Assembly (NCBI GenBank): GCA_963675055.2
Contig: CAXXJE010000002.1
Location: 2,356,001 to 2,420,000 of the forward strand
Reading direction: 5' to 3'
DNA: 64,000 bases
Source: PGYT01 sp963675055
Lineage (GTDB): Bacteria; Bacteroidota; Ignavibacteria; Ignavibacteriales; Melioribacteraceae
The position numbers and the translations under genes are program-made. Of the stretch, positions 35,080-44,718 are shown piece after piece (position 1 is the stretch's first letter; the number at the start of each line of letters is the position of its first letter). The notes under the pieces are model-generated. The model saw nothing but the letters and a program-made list of their open reading frames with translations. It was not told where the DNA came from and ran no database searches.

Positions 35080-36165
35080 ATGAACGCAAAAAAGTATAAT
35101 AATATCAAACTTGGTGTAGGAATCGCAAAATCAATAGTCTCTTTTGCTCTGATACTTGCATTCGTAATCACGGGTTACAGTTTGAAGCTGGAATCATATT
35201 TTTCGGAACTAACGACAAACAATTATCTCATGCTTCTTTTATTCACGGCAGTGATAGGGATTGTAACATCGTTGCTTTTCTTCCCTGTTAAATACTACAT
35301 CGAATATTACCTCGAACATAAGTATGAACTATCTAATCATACGATAAAAAGCTGGCTTTGGGAAGACTTCAAAGGGCTTCTTGTAGGAATGATAATTGGC
35401 ATCCCACTGCTGCTTGCCTTTTACTTTGCACTCGATACATTCGGATCTCTCTGGTGGCTTCCCTTTTCAATACTTATGTTTCTTGTTTCTGTCGTGCTTG
35501 CGAGAATAGTTCCGGTAGTTATTCTGCCGTTATTTTATAAAATAGTTCCAATTGAAAACGATGAATTAAAAGAGCGTATTTTGAATCTGGCCGGTAAAGT
35601 GGGTATGCAGGTTGAAAACGTTTTTTCATTTAATATGAGTAAGAATACAAAAAAAGCTAATGCAGCGTTTACAGGACTGGGCAAAACTAAAAGGATAATA
35701 TTGGGCGACACTCTGCTTAATGATTATTCCAACGACGAGATTGAAACGGTTATTGCGCACGAGCTGGGACATTATAAGCATAAGCACATTATTAAGAATA
35801 TCATTATCAGTACGATCAGCAGTTTCCTGATGTTCTTCCTGATAGCATTCTTTTATGACTTATCACTCAGTTGGTTTAATTTTACTGAACGAACAACTAT
35901 TGCCGCTTTACCGTTACTTACTCTTTGGGGAATGTTGATAGGGTTGGTTATTACGCCTGCAGGGAATATAGTTTCCCGTAAGTTCGAATATGAAGCCGAT
36001 CAGTATGCGATAGAATCGACAAATAAAAAAGATGCATTTGTTCAGACTTTGAATAAATTAACAAAGCAGAATCTGGGAGATGAAGAACCTCACCCGTTTA
36101 TCGAATGGTTTTTCTATAGTCATCCGTCAATCAGGAAAAGAATTGATTTTATTAATTCTCTTTAA
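35080..36165 (+). CDS. M48 family metallopeptidase (Ste24/HtpX-like)
   Basis: A 361-residue integral membrane zinc protease. Four membrane segments lie in the first 165 residues. The catalytic motif VIAHELGHYKHKH is near 225, with the third zinc ligand in FEYEADQYAIES near 304. AAFTGLGKTKRIILGDTLLN before the motif is typical of the CAAX-protease-like M48A group. Bacterial members degrade or trim membrane proteins. It is flanked upstream by a terminator and downstream by a VWA lipoprotein gene 31 nt away. Confidence 0.9.
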   Translation: MNAKKYNNIKLGVGIAKSIVSFALILAFVITGYSLKLESYFSELTTNNYLMLLLFTAVIGIVTSLLFFPVKYYIEYYLEHKYELSNHTIKSWLWEDFKGLLVGMIIGIPLLLAFYFALDTFGSLWWLPFSILMFLVSVVLARIVPVVILPLFYKIVPIENDELKERILNLAGKVGMQVENVFSFNMSKNTKKANAAFTGLGKTKRIILGDTLLNDYSNDEIETVIAHELGHYKHKHIIKNIIISTISSFLMFFLIAFFYDLSLSWFNFTERTTIAALPLLTLWGMLIGLVITPAGNIVSRKFEYEADQYAIESTNKKDAFVQTLNKLTKQNLGDEEPHPFIEWFFYSHPSIRKRIDFINSL

Positions 36166-36196
36166 GTAATTGCATACATAATTATTACTTTACTAT

Positions 36197-37756
36197 ATGA
36201 TGAAAAATATCCTGTTCTATTTTGCCGCATTGGTTTTAATTTGGGCTTGTGATACTAAAAACAATACAACTACACCCATCGATTCTTCGGATTCTTCCAC
36301 TGTGGTCGGACCGGTTGATCCTGTTCCAGCGGACGGTGCAATCGGTGTTGATAACCTTGTGAATCTTTCCTGGACTTATGATGAGGCTGATACGTTCAGA
36401 GTATTACTGGATACCGCCAATCCCCCTCAAAAGATTGAGAAGGATAGTCTGTATGCAAATTCATTGACCACTTTCGTCCAGGGAACGGGCGCTGTTTATT
36501 ACTGGCAGGTGATTGCGGTATTCTCCGACGGAACTGAAGTACCAAGTGACATCTGGTCGTTCGCTACCAGTACCTCTGCAAGTATTGAGCAGGGCTACCA
36601 ATTAATAAATCATTGGCTGGTTCGTATTACACCTAACAGGATAAGAGTGCTTTTTCAGGTACTTGACCGGAACGGGAATGGCGTTACTAGTCTTGTGCAG
36701 GATGATTTTAAGTTTTTTGAAGACGGGGAATTAATTTCTCCATATGAGTCGGAATTGACAATCGGCAAATCGCCGATCATTCCGGAGCTTAATACATTAT
36801 TAATGCTTGATAACAGTTCCAGTATTACAGGAAACGATCCGCAGAATCTGACAACAATTAAAAATACAGCTACTGAGATAGTCAATAATATGACTGCCAC
36901 ACAGTACACCGGAGTATATAAGTTTTCATCTTCTACTGATGAGGTTATCGGATATACGGACATTACCGGACAGCAGGCTATAATCAATGCAATTAACTCA
37001 ATACCACAGGGTGCAAGTTCCACGGATTTATACGGTGCTGTGATCAAAGGTTCGTCGAAGCTAACTGAAAGATACACTGCACAAATAGTACAGAGTTTCA
37101 TGGTTGTTATCACCGATGGCGAGGACACTCAAGGTTCGCATGTGTTTGCTGATGCGCTGGATGCTGCCACAGGTAAGAACGTTTACACGGTTGGAGTTGG
37201 TTCTGCAATAGATATGGAAGTGCTGTACTTGCTTGGAAACAAAGGGTATTATAGAATTGATCAGAATTCGCAAATAGATTCTGTAGTCGCTGAGATTCAA
37301 TCGGGAATACTGCAACTCGCGGATAGTTTTTATGAGCTTGAATATGCAAGTCCGAAAAGAGGCAATGTGGAACACTTTGTTGAACTGTTTATCAACGGGA
37401 ACAAAATCAACTCAACCTTGCAGGCAACTTATACGTCCGCGGACTTTTTTGACCCCGAGCCCGGAATATACTTCAATTCGAGTTTCGGTGAACCTGAAGG
37501 AGATGACAGGATTGAAATAACTAGCGACGGAATTGCTGATACGGTGATCGCAAGATCATACGGAGGGAGTACCGTCACTGAACCGGTTTATACCTGGACT
37601 ACCGACAACAGTCTGAATTTTACTTTCCTTGATTCAAATAATTCAACTGTCGAAGTCAGTAGTACGGCAGCTGCTGTTTCCGGACAGACAATAGCCATCC
37701 TGGTGTCTGATACGGTGAACGGTTTTTCAAAAACTATAAATTTCGTAATTTTATAA
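36197..37756 (+). CDS. VWA-domain lipoprotein
   Basis: A 519-residue lipoprotein. The lipobox is ALVLIWAC with Cys18. A low-complexity Thr/Ser linker follows, then a Fn3-like or Ig-like module (about 40-125, DNLVNLSWTYDEADTFRVLL, VYYWQVIAVFSDGTEVPSDI). The VWA domain spans about 190-375, with LNTLLMLDNSSSITG (adhesion-site DxSxS near 203) and MVVITDGEDTQGSHVFADAL. The last 140 residues are beta-rich with no name. A surface or periplasmic adhesion or scaffold role is inferred from the domains. Confidence 0.85.
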   Translation: MMKNILFYFAALVLIWACDTKNNTTTPIDSSDSSTVVGPVDPVPADGAIGVDNLVNLSWTYDEADTFRVLLDTANPPQKIEKDSLYANSLTTFVQGTGAVYYWQVIAVFSDGTEVPSDIWSFATSTSASIEQGYQLINHWLVRITPNRIRVLFQVLDRNGNGVTSLVQDDFKFFEDGELISPYESELTIGKSPIIPELNTLLMLDNSSSITGNDPQNLTTIKNTATEIVNNMTATQYTGVYKFSSSTDEVIGYTDITGQQAIINAINSIPQGASSTDLYGAVIKGSSKLTERYTAQIVQSFMVVITDGEDTQGSHVFADALDAATGKNVYTVGVGSAIDMEVLYLLGNKGYYRIDQNSQIDSVVAEIQSGILQLADSFYELEYASPKRGNVEHFVELFINGNKINSTLQATYTSADFFDPEPGIYFNSSFGEPEGDDRIEITSDGIADTVIARSYGGSTVTEPVYTWTTDNSLNFTFLDSNNSTVEVSSTAAAVSGQTIAILVSDTVNGFSKTINFVIL

Positions 37757-37780
37757 GCACAAAAAACAACAGGAATATGT

Positions 37781-38077
37781 ATGGCTGTAACAAGAAAAGA
37801 TGTCGAATACATCGCTAAACTGGCCAGACTGGAAATGAATGAATCGGAAGTTGAAAATTATACCGGACAAATGAACCAGATACTGGAATATATGGATAAG
37901 CTCAATGAACTGGATACTGAAAATGTTGAGCCTCTTTCACACCCGGTTGAAAATGTTAATGTATTTCGGGAAGATTTATTAAAGAATACAACATCAAGGG
38001 AAGAAGCGCTTAAAAATGCACCGAAAGCTGATGAAGAATTCTTCAAAGTACCGAAGATTATTAATAAAAACGATTAA
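37781..38077 (+). CDS. gatC: Asp-tRNA(Asn)/Glu-tRNA(Gln) amidotransferase subunit C
   Basis: A 98-residue GatC: KDVEYIAKLARLEMNESEVE at the N-terminus, MNQILEYMDKLNELDTENVE, and the typical DTENVEPLSHPVE. It stabilises GatA in the GatCAB complex, whose gatB is at 20937-22379. It heads the gatC-kdsB-PLP enzyme-B12 group, with kdsB 19 nt downstream. Confidence 0.93.
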   Translation: MAVTRKDVEYIAKLARLEMNESEVENYTGQMNQILEYMDKLNELDTENVEPLSHPVENVNVFREDLLKNTTSREEALKNAPKADEEFFKVPKIINKND

Positions 38078-38096
38078 TCAATCCAGCCGTGATTAA

Positions 38097-38852
38097 ATGA
38101 TAATCGGAATAATACCTGCACGTTTCGCTTCTACAAGACTCATGGGAAAACCGCTTGCCGATATCGGCGGTAAACCGATGATACAGCGGACGTATGAAAG
38201 TTCGCTTTCTTCTAAACTTCTTCACAAAGTTGTAATTGCAGTAGATGATGAGAAGATCCTCGATGTAGCTAAAAGATTTGGAGCTGAAGCTTATATGACT
38301 CCGAAGGATATGCAGTCCGGCTCCGACAGGATTGCTTTTGTTGCCAAGAAACTTAAAGCAGACATTATAGTTAACATTCAGGGAGACGAACCGTTTATAC
38401 AGGGGAAGATGATCGATCAGGCTATCGAGCCGCTGCTTTTCGACAGGGATGTGGAAGTGTCAACTCTCGTAAAGAAGATCGACAAAGTAGAGGATTTGAA
38501 GTCTTCCTCTATCCCAAAGGTTGTGTTCGATTATAATAACTTCGCACTCTACTTTTCTCGTTCTCCGATCCCCTTTGTTCGTGAAGCGAAATCTAATCTC
38601 GACAAGGTGAATTCGGGAGATATTTATAAACATATCGGATTGTATGTCTACAGGAAGAATTCCCTACTGAAATTCACCGAACTTAAGCCGACCGATCTTG
38701 AGAATATTGAAAAGCTTGAGCAACTGCGTATGCTTGAAAACGGTATGCGAATTAAAGTTGTTGTGACCGAATTTGAAAGCTTTTCCGTAGATACACCCAA
38801 GGACCTTGAAATAGCCAGGAAATACGCGGCGAAACTAGAAAAAGGGGAATAA
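38097..38852 (+). CDS. kdsB: 3-deoxy-manno-octulosonate cytidylyltransferase
   Basis: A 251-residue KdsB, which makes CMP-Kdo for lipopolysaccharide. Diagnostic parts are IPARFASTRLMGKPLADIGG at the N-terminus (nucleotide binding), DIIVNIQGDEPFIQG near 93, and YFSRSPIPFVREAK near 150. The gene gives direct evidence that the cell makes Kdo-containing LPS. The other Kdo genes, kdsA and kdsD, are near 49-51 kb. A gap of 6 nt leads to the next gene. Confidence 0.97.
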   Translation: MIIGIIPARFASTRLMGKPLADIGGKPMIQRTYESSLSSKLLHKVVIAVDDEKILDVAKRFGAEAYMTPKDMQSGSDRIAFVAKKLKADIIVNIQGDEPFIQGKMIDQAIEPLLFDRDVEVSTLVKKIDKVEDLKSSSIPKVVFDYNNFALYFSRSPIPFVREAKSNLDKVNSGDIYKHIGLYVYRKNSLLKFTELKPTDLENIEKLEQLRMLENGMRIKVVVTEFESFSVDTPKDLEIARKYAAKLEKGE

Positions 38853-38858
38853 ACATTT

Positions 38859-39815
38859 ATGCAAATACCTTCCAGGTTAAAATTGGCAAATCTCCCGACT
38901 CCAATAGAACAGGTGAAGTTCGGAGGAACCTCATTTCTAATAAAGCGTGATGACTATACCGGAACAGAACTCTCCGGTAATAAGATTCGGAAGCTGGAGT
39001 ATCTGTTAAAGGATGCAAAGATGAAAAAAGCGGATTATGTTTTTACCTGTGGCGGTGATCAATCTAATCACTGCAGAGCAACAGCCATTGCTGCTGCAAA
39101 GCTGGGGGTAAAATCAAGGTTGTACTTGTGGGGCAAGGCTTCACAAAAAGCAACGGGTAACCTGCTTATGGATAATTTGGCCGGAGCTGAAACTGTCTAT
39201 ATGTCACGGAAAGAATATACCGATGTGATAAGTGTGATGGATTCGGATGCTCGTAAACTATCAGAGAAAGGGAAGAAGGCTTATGTAATACCACCCGGAG
39301 GTTCAAACTATCTCGGGATATGGGGATATGTGAATTTTATAAATGAATTGAAACAACAGAACGATCTGAATGGAGTAAAAGGTATTCTCTGTGCTAACGG
39401 AAGCGGTGGTACTGTTGCAGGTATGCTGCTTGGTTCGGCATTGTTCGGACTTAATCTGAAGATATTCGGTGTTAATGTAATTGGAACAGCGAGTGAAATG
39501 AAGGAGGCAATAGGTTCCATTATCAGCGAATCCCTAACTAAGTTTAAGATAGACTCAGAAATAAATTATGATAATTTTGAATTACTGGATGGGTATTCCA
39601 ACGAAGGGTACAAACATACTGCACCCGAAAAAATTGATCTTATAAAAGAGTTTGCTTCTGAGTCGGGAATAATACTTGATCCCACTTATACCGGGAAAGC
39701 CTTTTTTGCGTATCGCGAAAATTTCTTGATCGGCAGGAAAAGAAGTAATATTTTATTCCTTCATACGGGAGGGTTATTCGGAGTTTTTCCAAAAGCGGGA
39801 AAGTTCAGTAAATAA
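38859..39815 (+). CDS. PLP-dependent D-cysteine desulfhydrase/ACC deaminase family enzyme
   Basis: A 318-residue fold type II PLP enzyme. The PLP Lys lies in KRDDYTGTELSGNKIRKLEY near 46. FTCGGDQSNHCRATAIAAAK follows, and GSGGTVAGMLLGSALFG near 186 is the phosphate-binding Gly loop. Family members release pyruvate, ammonia and H2S from D-cysteine, or act on 1-aminocyclopropane-1-carboxylate. D-cysteine desulfhydrase is more likely in this kind of bacterium but the specificity is not settled. It sits between kdsB and the B12-binding protein. Confidence 0.85.
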   Translation: MQIPSRLKLANLPTPIEQVKFGGTSFLIKRDDYTGTELSGNKIRKLEYLLKDAKMKKADYVFTCGGDQSNHCRATAIAAAKLGVKSRLYLWGKASQKATGNLLMDNLAGAETVYMSRKEYTDVISVMDSDARKLSEKGKKAYVIPPGGSNYLGIWGYVNFINELKQQNDLNGVKGILCANGSGGTVAGMLLGSALFGLNLKIFGVNVIGTASEMKEAIGSIISESLTKFKIDSEINYDNFELLDGYSNEGYKHTAPEKIDLIKEFASESGIILDPTYTGKAFFAYRENFLIGRKRSNILFLHTGGLFGVFPKAGKFSK

Positions 39816-39828
39816 CCGAAGGATAATT

Positions 39829-40236
39829 GTGGATAAGAGAATTAGAGTAGTTGTTGCCAAAGCCGGACTCGACGGGCACGACCGCGGCGCAAAGGTTGTG
39901 GCTGCTGCATTAAGAGATGCCGGGATGGAAGTGATCTATACCGGTTTAAGACAAACTCCCGAAATGATCGTTGAAGCCGCTCTGCAGGAAGATGCGGATG
40001 CAATTGGGATAAGCATGTTATCCGGAGCTCATTCGACGATTTTTCCAAAGCTGCTTAAACTTATGAAAGAAAAAGGGTTGGATGATGTTCTCCTTTTCGG
40101 CGGCGGTATTATTCCTGAGCAGGATATTGCCAAACTAAAAGAAGCTGGTGTTGGGGAATTATTTACACCCGGATCAGCAACTTCAGAGATTGTTGAATTT
40201 CTGAAAAAATGGGTTAAGACCAATAAACGATTTTAA
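39829..40236 (+). CDS. Stand-alone cobalamin-binding subunit (methylmalonyl-CoA mutase C-terminal type)
   Basis: A 135-residue B12-binding domain without the mutase barrel. The base-off, His-on motif is AGLDGHDRGAKVV (DxHxxG, residues 14-20). SMLSGAHSTIFPKLLKLMKE and FGGGIIPEQDIAKLKEAGV follow, all of the methylmalonyl-CoA mutase type. In archaea and some bacteria this domain is a separate small subunit. The matching large subunit is not in the window. It starts at GTG with GAAGGA upstream. Its stop codon overlaps that of the convergent kinase gene (TTAA, 40233-40236). Confidence 0.88.
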   Translation: MDKRIRVVVAKAGLDGHDRGAKVVAAALRDAGMEVIYTGLRQTPEMIVEAALQEDADAIGISMLSGAHSTIFPKLLKLMKEKGLDDVLLFGGGIIPEQDIAKLKEAGVGELFTPGSATSEIVEFLKKWVKTNKRF

Positions 40237-42179
40237 TTATCTGCTGGGATCAGAATTGTAAATCTCGAACCTTCACCCGGTGCGGAATCAACATCAATCT
40301 TACCACTGTGCTTTTTAATTAATTCATTACAGAGACTTAAACCTATACCTGTTCCTTTTTCACCGGCAGTACCGTTATTGGATTTTACAAAGTCTGATGC
40401 AAACAATTCTTCACGAGTTTCTTTATCCATACCTATTCCTTCATCTGCTACTGAAAGAATATAGTTGCCATTTTTCTGTCCCGACTTAATCCTTATAGTT
40501 CCGCCCGGATTCGAGAACTTCACCGCATTAGTCAAAAGGTTACGAAGTGTAATTTCAATCATACTCGGATCCGCGTAAAGATTATCGGAATCAATAGCAA
40601 CATCGATCATTAAGGATTTATTCTTAAAAATCATTGACATACTGCCCAGGATGCTATCGATAAGTTCAGCGAGATTGAATTCTCGGGGGGAGTATTCCAA
40701 CTTGCCTGTTTTCGTAGCCGAGAGGTTCAGCAGATTTTCGAGCAATTTAAACGTGTCATGAATTACAGAATTCAGATTATGTGTATACTCTTTTCTTTCA
40801 TCCTCAGTAAGATCATCTTCTTCAAGTAATTCCCCGAAACCGATTAATGCCCCGAAGGGATTCTTCAGGTCATGTGCTATGATCGCAAATAATTTGTCTT
40901 TAGACTCATTGAGTATATGCAGCTTATTGGTTAGTATTTTAGTAGCCCTGTAACGCCAGATAAAAACGCCGAACAATACTATCATAAAAAGAATTAAGAT
41001 AACAAGGTTACGCTCTTCACCAGTTTTAATTTCCAGTTCTCTGTTGGTTGCCTCAAGTTTACGGCTAATCTGAAACCTGTTTTCTATTTCAGAGAGCGTT
41101 TCGAATTGTTGAATTGAAAAGAGAGAATCGTAAATAAAAAGGAACCTGTCAAAGCTTTTCGATGAGGCATCAAAGTCGTTGAGGTTAAGATAGAATTTTG
41201 GTGAAGTCTCATAGGCTTTCAAAATATTAGGGCGAAGTCCCAGGCGTCCGGCTGTTTCGATTGCAGTCGATAGCTCCTGCTCGCCTTTTTCTCTCATATT
41301 CATTTTGGAATAAACGAGAGCTTTCCCGAGCCTGTCGTCAACGATACCATATTCGTGGGATTTCTCAGTATTCAGCTTCAATGCTGCATCGTACATTTTC
41401 AGTGCCTCAGAATACCTTCCTTGTGTATAATAAACATCACCAATTCCGTTCAGGCTAAAGGCAGTATACTTAATATTATTAATCCTTCTGTGAAGCTCAA
41501 GAGAGCGTGTAAAATACTCAAGTGCCTGTTCCAGGTCTTTCATTGCATAATAGGTTCGGCCGACTTCAAGCAGAGCCGAGGCAATACCCGTGTTGAATTC
41601 GTCATTTTGCCTAAGTTCGATAGCCTTGTTAAAATAGTTAAGCGACAGTTCAAATTCTTTTTCATACCTGTACACAACTCCGAGGTTTATATAGCTGTAA
41701 GCAATTCCACGATTATTTTTCAGTTTCTCAAAATAATCAATGGACTTCTGGGAATATTCAAACGCGAGCGGTGTGTTCCCGGTTAAATAATAAACATCTC
41801 CGAGATTGTTATAAGAGTAACCGATTTCAACCGAGTCATTTTCCTGTATGGCGTACTCGAGTCCTTTTCGCAAGTAAGTGATTCCATTTTGTGCATCATA
41901 CTTGTAATGAGTATATATAACGCCGACGAAATTATAAGCTTTGGCCGCATATTTAGTAAGATTCAAACTGTCGCAAAGTATTACTGCCAATTTGCTGTAT
42001 CTCAGTGCAAGATCGGTTTCTTTTTCCCTTAAATTCCATGCGAGATCCGTTAGCAGCTTCACCTTTTCATTTCCACTAAGACCGGCTAATTTATTTGTAG
42101 TCGAATCCGGAATATTAAGGTTCTCAGCTTTAAGTGTTGAAAGAGAAATTGCTATAAATAAAATTGTATTTTTTAACAT
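40233..42179 (-). CDS. Membrane histidine kinase with TPR sensor domain
   Basis: A 648-residue kinase. A signal peptide leads into TPR repeats over about residues 40-330 (IGYSYNNLGDVYYLTGNTPL, IAYSYINLGVVYRYEKEFEL, TAFSLNGIGDVYYTQGRYSE). A coiled-coil then reaches a membrane helix near 395-412 (LVILILFMIVLFGVFIW). The cytoplasmic part has the His in FAIIAHDLKNPFGALIGFGE, the N box LRNLLTNAVKFSNPGG, the G1 box DEGIGMDKE and the G2 box GTGIGLSLCNELIKKHSGK. No response regulator is adjacent. Confidence 0.92.
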   Translation of the reverse strand: MLKNTILFIAISLSTLKAENLNIPDSTTNKLAGLSGNEKVKLLTDLAWNLREKETDLALRYSKLAVILCDSLNLTKYAAKAYNFVGVIYTHYKYDAQNGITYLRKGLEYAIQENDSVEIGYSYNNLGDVYYLTGNTPLAFEYSQKSIDYFEKLKNNRGIAYSYINLGVVYRYEKEFELSLNYFNKAIELRQNDEFNTGIASALLEVGRTYYAMKDLEQALEYFTRSLELHRRINNIKYTAFSLNGIGDVYYTQGRYSEALKMYDAALKLNTEKSHEYGIVDDRLGKALVYSKMNMREKGEQELSTAIETAGRLGLRPNILKAYETSPKFYLNLNDFDASSKSFDRFLFIYDSLFSIQQFETLSEIENRFQISRKLEATNRELEIKTGEERNLVILILFMIVLFGVFIWRYRATKILTNKLHILNESKDKLFAIIAHDLKNPFGALIGFGELLEEDDLTEDERKEYTHNLNSVIHDTFKLLENLLNLSATKTGKLEYSPREFNLAELIDSILGSMSMIFKNKSLMIDVAIDSDNLYADPSMIEITLRNLLTNAVKFSNPGGTIRIKSGQKNGNYILSVADEGIGMDKETREELFASDFVKSNNGTAGEKGTGIGLSLCNELIKKHSGKIDVDSAPGEGSRFTILIPADN

Positions 42180-42209
42180 TTATAGATATCAAGCATATTT
42201 TTAACTGCG

Positions 42210-42239
42210 CAAATTATGCAAATAGGGTAGAGAAGGCAA
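42210..42239 (-). promoter_or_regulatory. Candidate promoter of the TPR kinase gene
   Basis: On the minus strand TTGCCT (42239-42234), 17 bp, then TAATTTG (42216-42210), one base short of TAnnTTTG. The start would be near 42203, 24 nt before the ATG at 42179. Confidence 0.35.
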
Positions 42240-42280
42240 GTTAGATTTTATATTTGAGAGTGAATGATAATTAAATGTAA

Positions 42281-42326
42281 GAAAAGGTTGTTTATTTATT
42301 AACCTTTCATATTAAACAACCTTTTC
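42281..42326 (-). terminator. Long inverted repeat after the TonB receptor gene
   Basis: GAAAAGGTTGTTT (42281-42293) and AAACAACCTTTTC (42314-42326) form a perfect 13-bp stem with a 20-nt loop. On the minus strand the second arm ends in CCTTTTCTT, so it can end the transcript of the TonB receptor gene, whose stop is at 42336. Confidence 0.65.
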
Positions 42327-42335
42327 AGTAAATAA

Positions 42336-44636
42336 TTAAAGTGAAATATCGACTCCTAAAAATAAAGTTCTCGGCAGCGAAGTGCCGTAAACATATGCCG
42401 GATCTCTGTTGATACCATAGTCGAGATCCTTTTGGTATGCATCCGTAAGGTTTTTAATACCCAAAGTCATTGAGGTATTCACATCACCGAATAGATTTAG
42501 TTTTTTAGTCAGGGAAACATCGATTTCCAGGAAATCATCGCTTTTAGTTAACTCAAGCAGGGGATTCTCCTGGTAATCAACCGAAATTTCGTGAGGGACA
42601 TACATACTGCCAGTATACTTGAGAGAGATAAATGTACTTACTGTATTGCTTATGTCGTACGAGGTACGTATATATCCGAAAACGTCAGGTGTTCGTAAAA
42701 AATTATCGGTATCGAAGTCTTCCAGTGTATCTTCGAAATGATTATCCTTAACAGTTAAGCCGCCTCTGATTTCAATTTGACGTACTGGTTTAACTCCAAG
42801 ATCAATTTCTATTCCCTTAACTTCAGCACCGCTGCTATTAATTCGTTCCCAGTATTCTATTGTACCGTCGGTACTTATAAACTCATCTGCATAGGCATCC
42901 GATAGTTTCGTATAAAATCCTGTTACACCGATAAGAATCGGGATGTCGCGTAAATTATTTTGGAATTCGAATCCCAGGTTAAATGATGAACTACGCTCTT
43001 CTTTTAATTCATCGGAATTACGAATCACACGCTGAGTCCCTTCGAGTCCGCAAATATGCAGGTCTTCATCGAATATTTGGGGAGCTTTGAAACCTGTGGT
43101 ATAACCTGTTCTTACTGTTAGTCCCTCGATAATCTCGTGTTTTAAATTAATTCTGGGACTGACAATCCAGTCTGAAAGCGCCGAATGCTTATCAAGACGG
43201 ACTCCCGCAACTACCTTCGTATGATCGTCAGAGTCGATAGACAGTTCGTCCTGAATATAAATCCCTGTGTTCTTGAATGTTTCAGCTATATGATAGGCTT
43301 CGCTGGAAACACTTTCATCAGTTAATTTATCATAATCGTATTGAGTTCCAAATGTCAATGCATGTGATCCAAGTATATATTTTAGCTGGACGTCGGCAGT
43401 ATAAAGCGGATTATCCGAAAAACCGTAATAGTTCAGTGCTTCCAGTCGTTCCTCTTCCGTATTACCGGAAAGACCGCCATAGTATGAGTCCCTCTCAAGA
43501 AGGCTGAAAGCAAAATTCACTTTGTATTCGAGAAGTGAGCTGATTTGATGATTCCATTTTAATTTACCGCCCCATTTAAAGTGCTGTGTCCACTCAGCAA
43601 TACCGGCTTCATGCACCGGCTTATCGAAGTCGCCGCCGCCGCGTCTTTCTTCAAATATCCGGTGAAATGATATCTGAATGTCTGTTCCCTCCCATGGTTT
43701 TAAAAATCCGTTTACTCCGATTGTTTCGTTTTTAAGAACGCCCAGTTCCGAATAACCGTCTCCGTTTCGATCATAAGAATCCCGGTTTCTGGTTGATCCG
43801 AAAATGAAGAAACCCGATTTATTATCTTCGCTTACTATTTCAGCCAGTGCACCAACTTCCTGATCATAAGAACCGTCGATAGAACTGCCGCTGAAGTTGA
43901 CTTTGGAACGGTTAAACCATGGTCTGCGCGTTTTCATATTAATCGTTCCTGCAACAGCTCCGCCGCCATAGAGCGCTGAACCTCCGCCTTTCACAATTTC
44001 AATTTGTTCAATCATTTCCTGGGGATAGTGTTCAAGTCCGTATACCCCGCCGAGAGAACTGACCACCGGATCACCGTCGATCAGGATTTGCGAGTACTTT
44101 CCCTCAAAACCAAGTATTCTGACCTGGGTAAAATTACAATTGTTACAATCGTTTTCAACCATAACTCCCGTTTGCAGGCATAGTGCTTCTGCAAGATTTG
44201 TTGATCGTGTCTGTTCAATTAATTTTCTGGGTATAACTTCAGTTTTAACAGGGGATTCCTCATATAAATAAGGTGTTGTAGTTCCTGTTATAACAACCGA
44301 CCCGGTTTCGTAGAAAGCTGTATTCAATTCCGCATTAATTTGCAGCTCCTTATCTTTCTCAATCATGACTTCACTGGTGTGGGACTTATAGCCCATCATA
44401 GATATAATAAGTCCGTATTTGCCGACCGGAACGTTCGGAATTTCGAATTGTCCCTGTTTATTTGTTATTGTTCCGATATTTGTGTTTTTTAGAAACACAT
44501 TTGCTCCGATCAGTTTTTCGCCATCAATACTAGTGACTTCACCTTTAATAGTCCCTCTTACAGAGGAGGTTCTATTTTCACCTGCATTTACTAGAAGCGA
44601 TGCACTTAATAATAATATAATTAGATACTGTTTCAC
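42336..44636 (-). CDS. TonB-dependent outer membrane receptor
   Basis: A 766-residue receptor. A signal peptide (cut near LVNAGE, about 20) precedes a carboxypeptidase-like beta domain (about 27-110, GANVFLKNTNIGTITNKQGQ). The plug follows (about 130-240), with DCNNCNFTQVRILGFEGKY, then SQILIDGDPVV and QIEIVKGGGSALYGGGAVAG. The barrel fills the rest and ends in aromatic Leu-rich strands (LFLGVDISL). The paired Cys in NDCNNCNF are frequent in a Bacteroidetes group often near metal genes. The substrate may be a metal complex, judging by the His-rich gene upstream, but this is inference. Confidence 0.92.
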   Translation of the reverse strand: MKQYLIILLLSASLLVNAGENRTSSVRGTIKGEVTSIDGEKLIGANVFLKNTNIGTITNKQGQFEIPNVPVGKYGLIISMMGYKSHTSEVMIEKDKELQINAELNTAFYETGSVVITGTTTPYLYEESPVKTEVIPRKLIEQTRSTNLAEALCLQTGVMVENDCNNCNFTQVRILGFEGKYSQILIDGDPVVSSLGGVYGLEHYPQEMIEQIEIVKGGGSALYGGGAVAGTINMKTRRPWFNRSKVNFSGSSIDGSYDQEVGALAEIVSEDNKSGFFIFGSTRNRDSYDRNGDGYSELGVLKNETIGVNGFLKPWEGTDIQISFHRIFEERRGGGDFDKPVHEAGIAEWTQHFKWGGKLKWNHQISSLLEYKVNFAFSLLERDSYYGGLSGNTEEERLEALNYYGFSDNPLYTADVQLKYILGSHALTFGTQYDYDKLTDESVSSEAYHIAETFKNTGIYIQDELSIDSDDHTKVVAGVRLDKHSALSDWIVSPRINLKHEIIEGLTVRTGYTTGFKAPQIFDEDLHICGLEGTQRVIRNSDELKEERSSSFNLGFEFQNNLRDIPILIGVTGFYTKLSDAYADEFISTDGTIEYWERINSSGAEVKGIEIDLGVKPVRQIEIRGGLTVKDNHFEDTLEDFDTDNFLRTPDVFGYIRTSYDISNTVSTFISLKYTGSMYVPHEISVDYQENPLLELTKSDDFLEIDVSLTKKLNLFGDVNTSMTLGIKNLTDAYQKDLDYGINRDPAYVYGTSLPRTLFLGVDISL

Positions 44637-44718
44637 AGTTTTCTCCTGTTATTATTGGTACAATAAAATGGTATACCTATGTCCTTTATAAGGATAGAGG
44701 TCGATTGAATTACTTACA

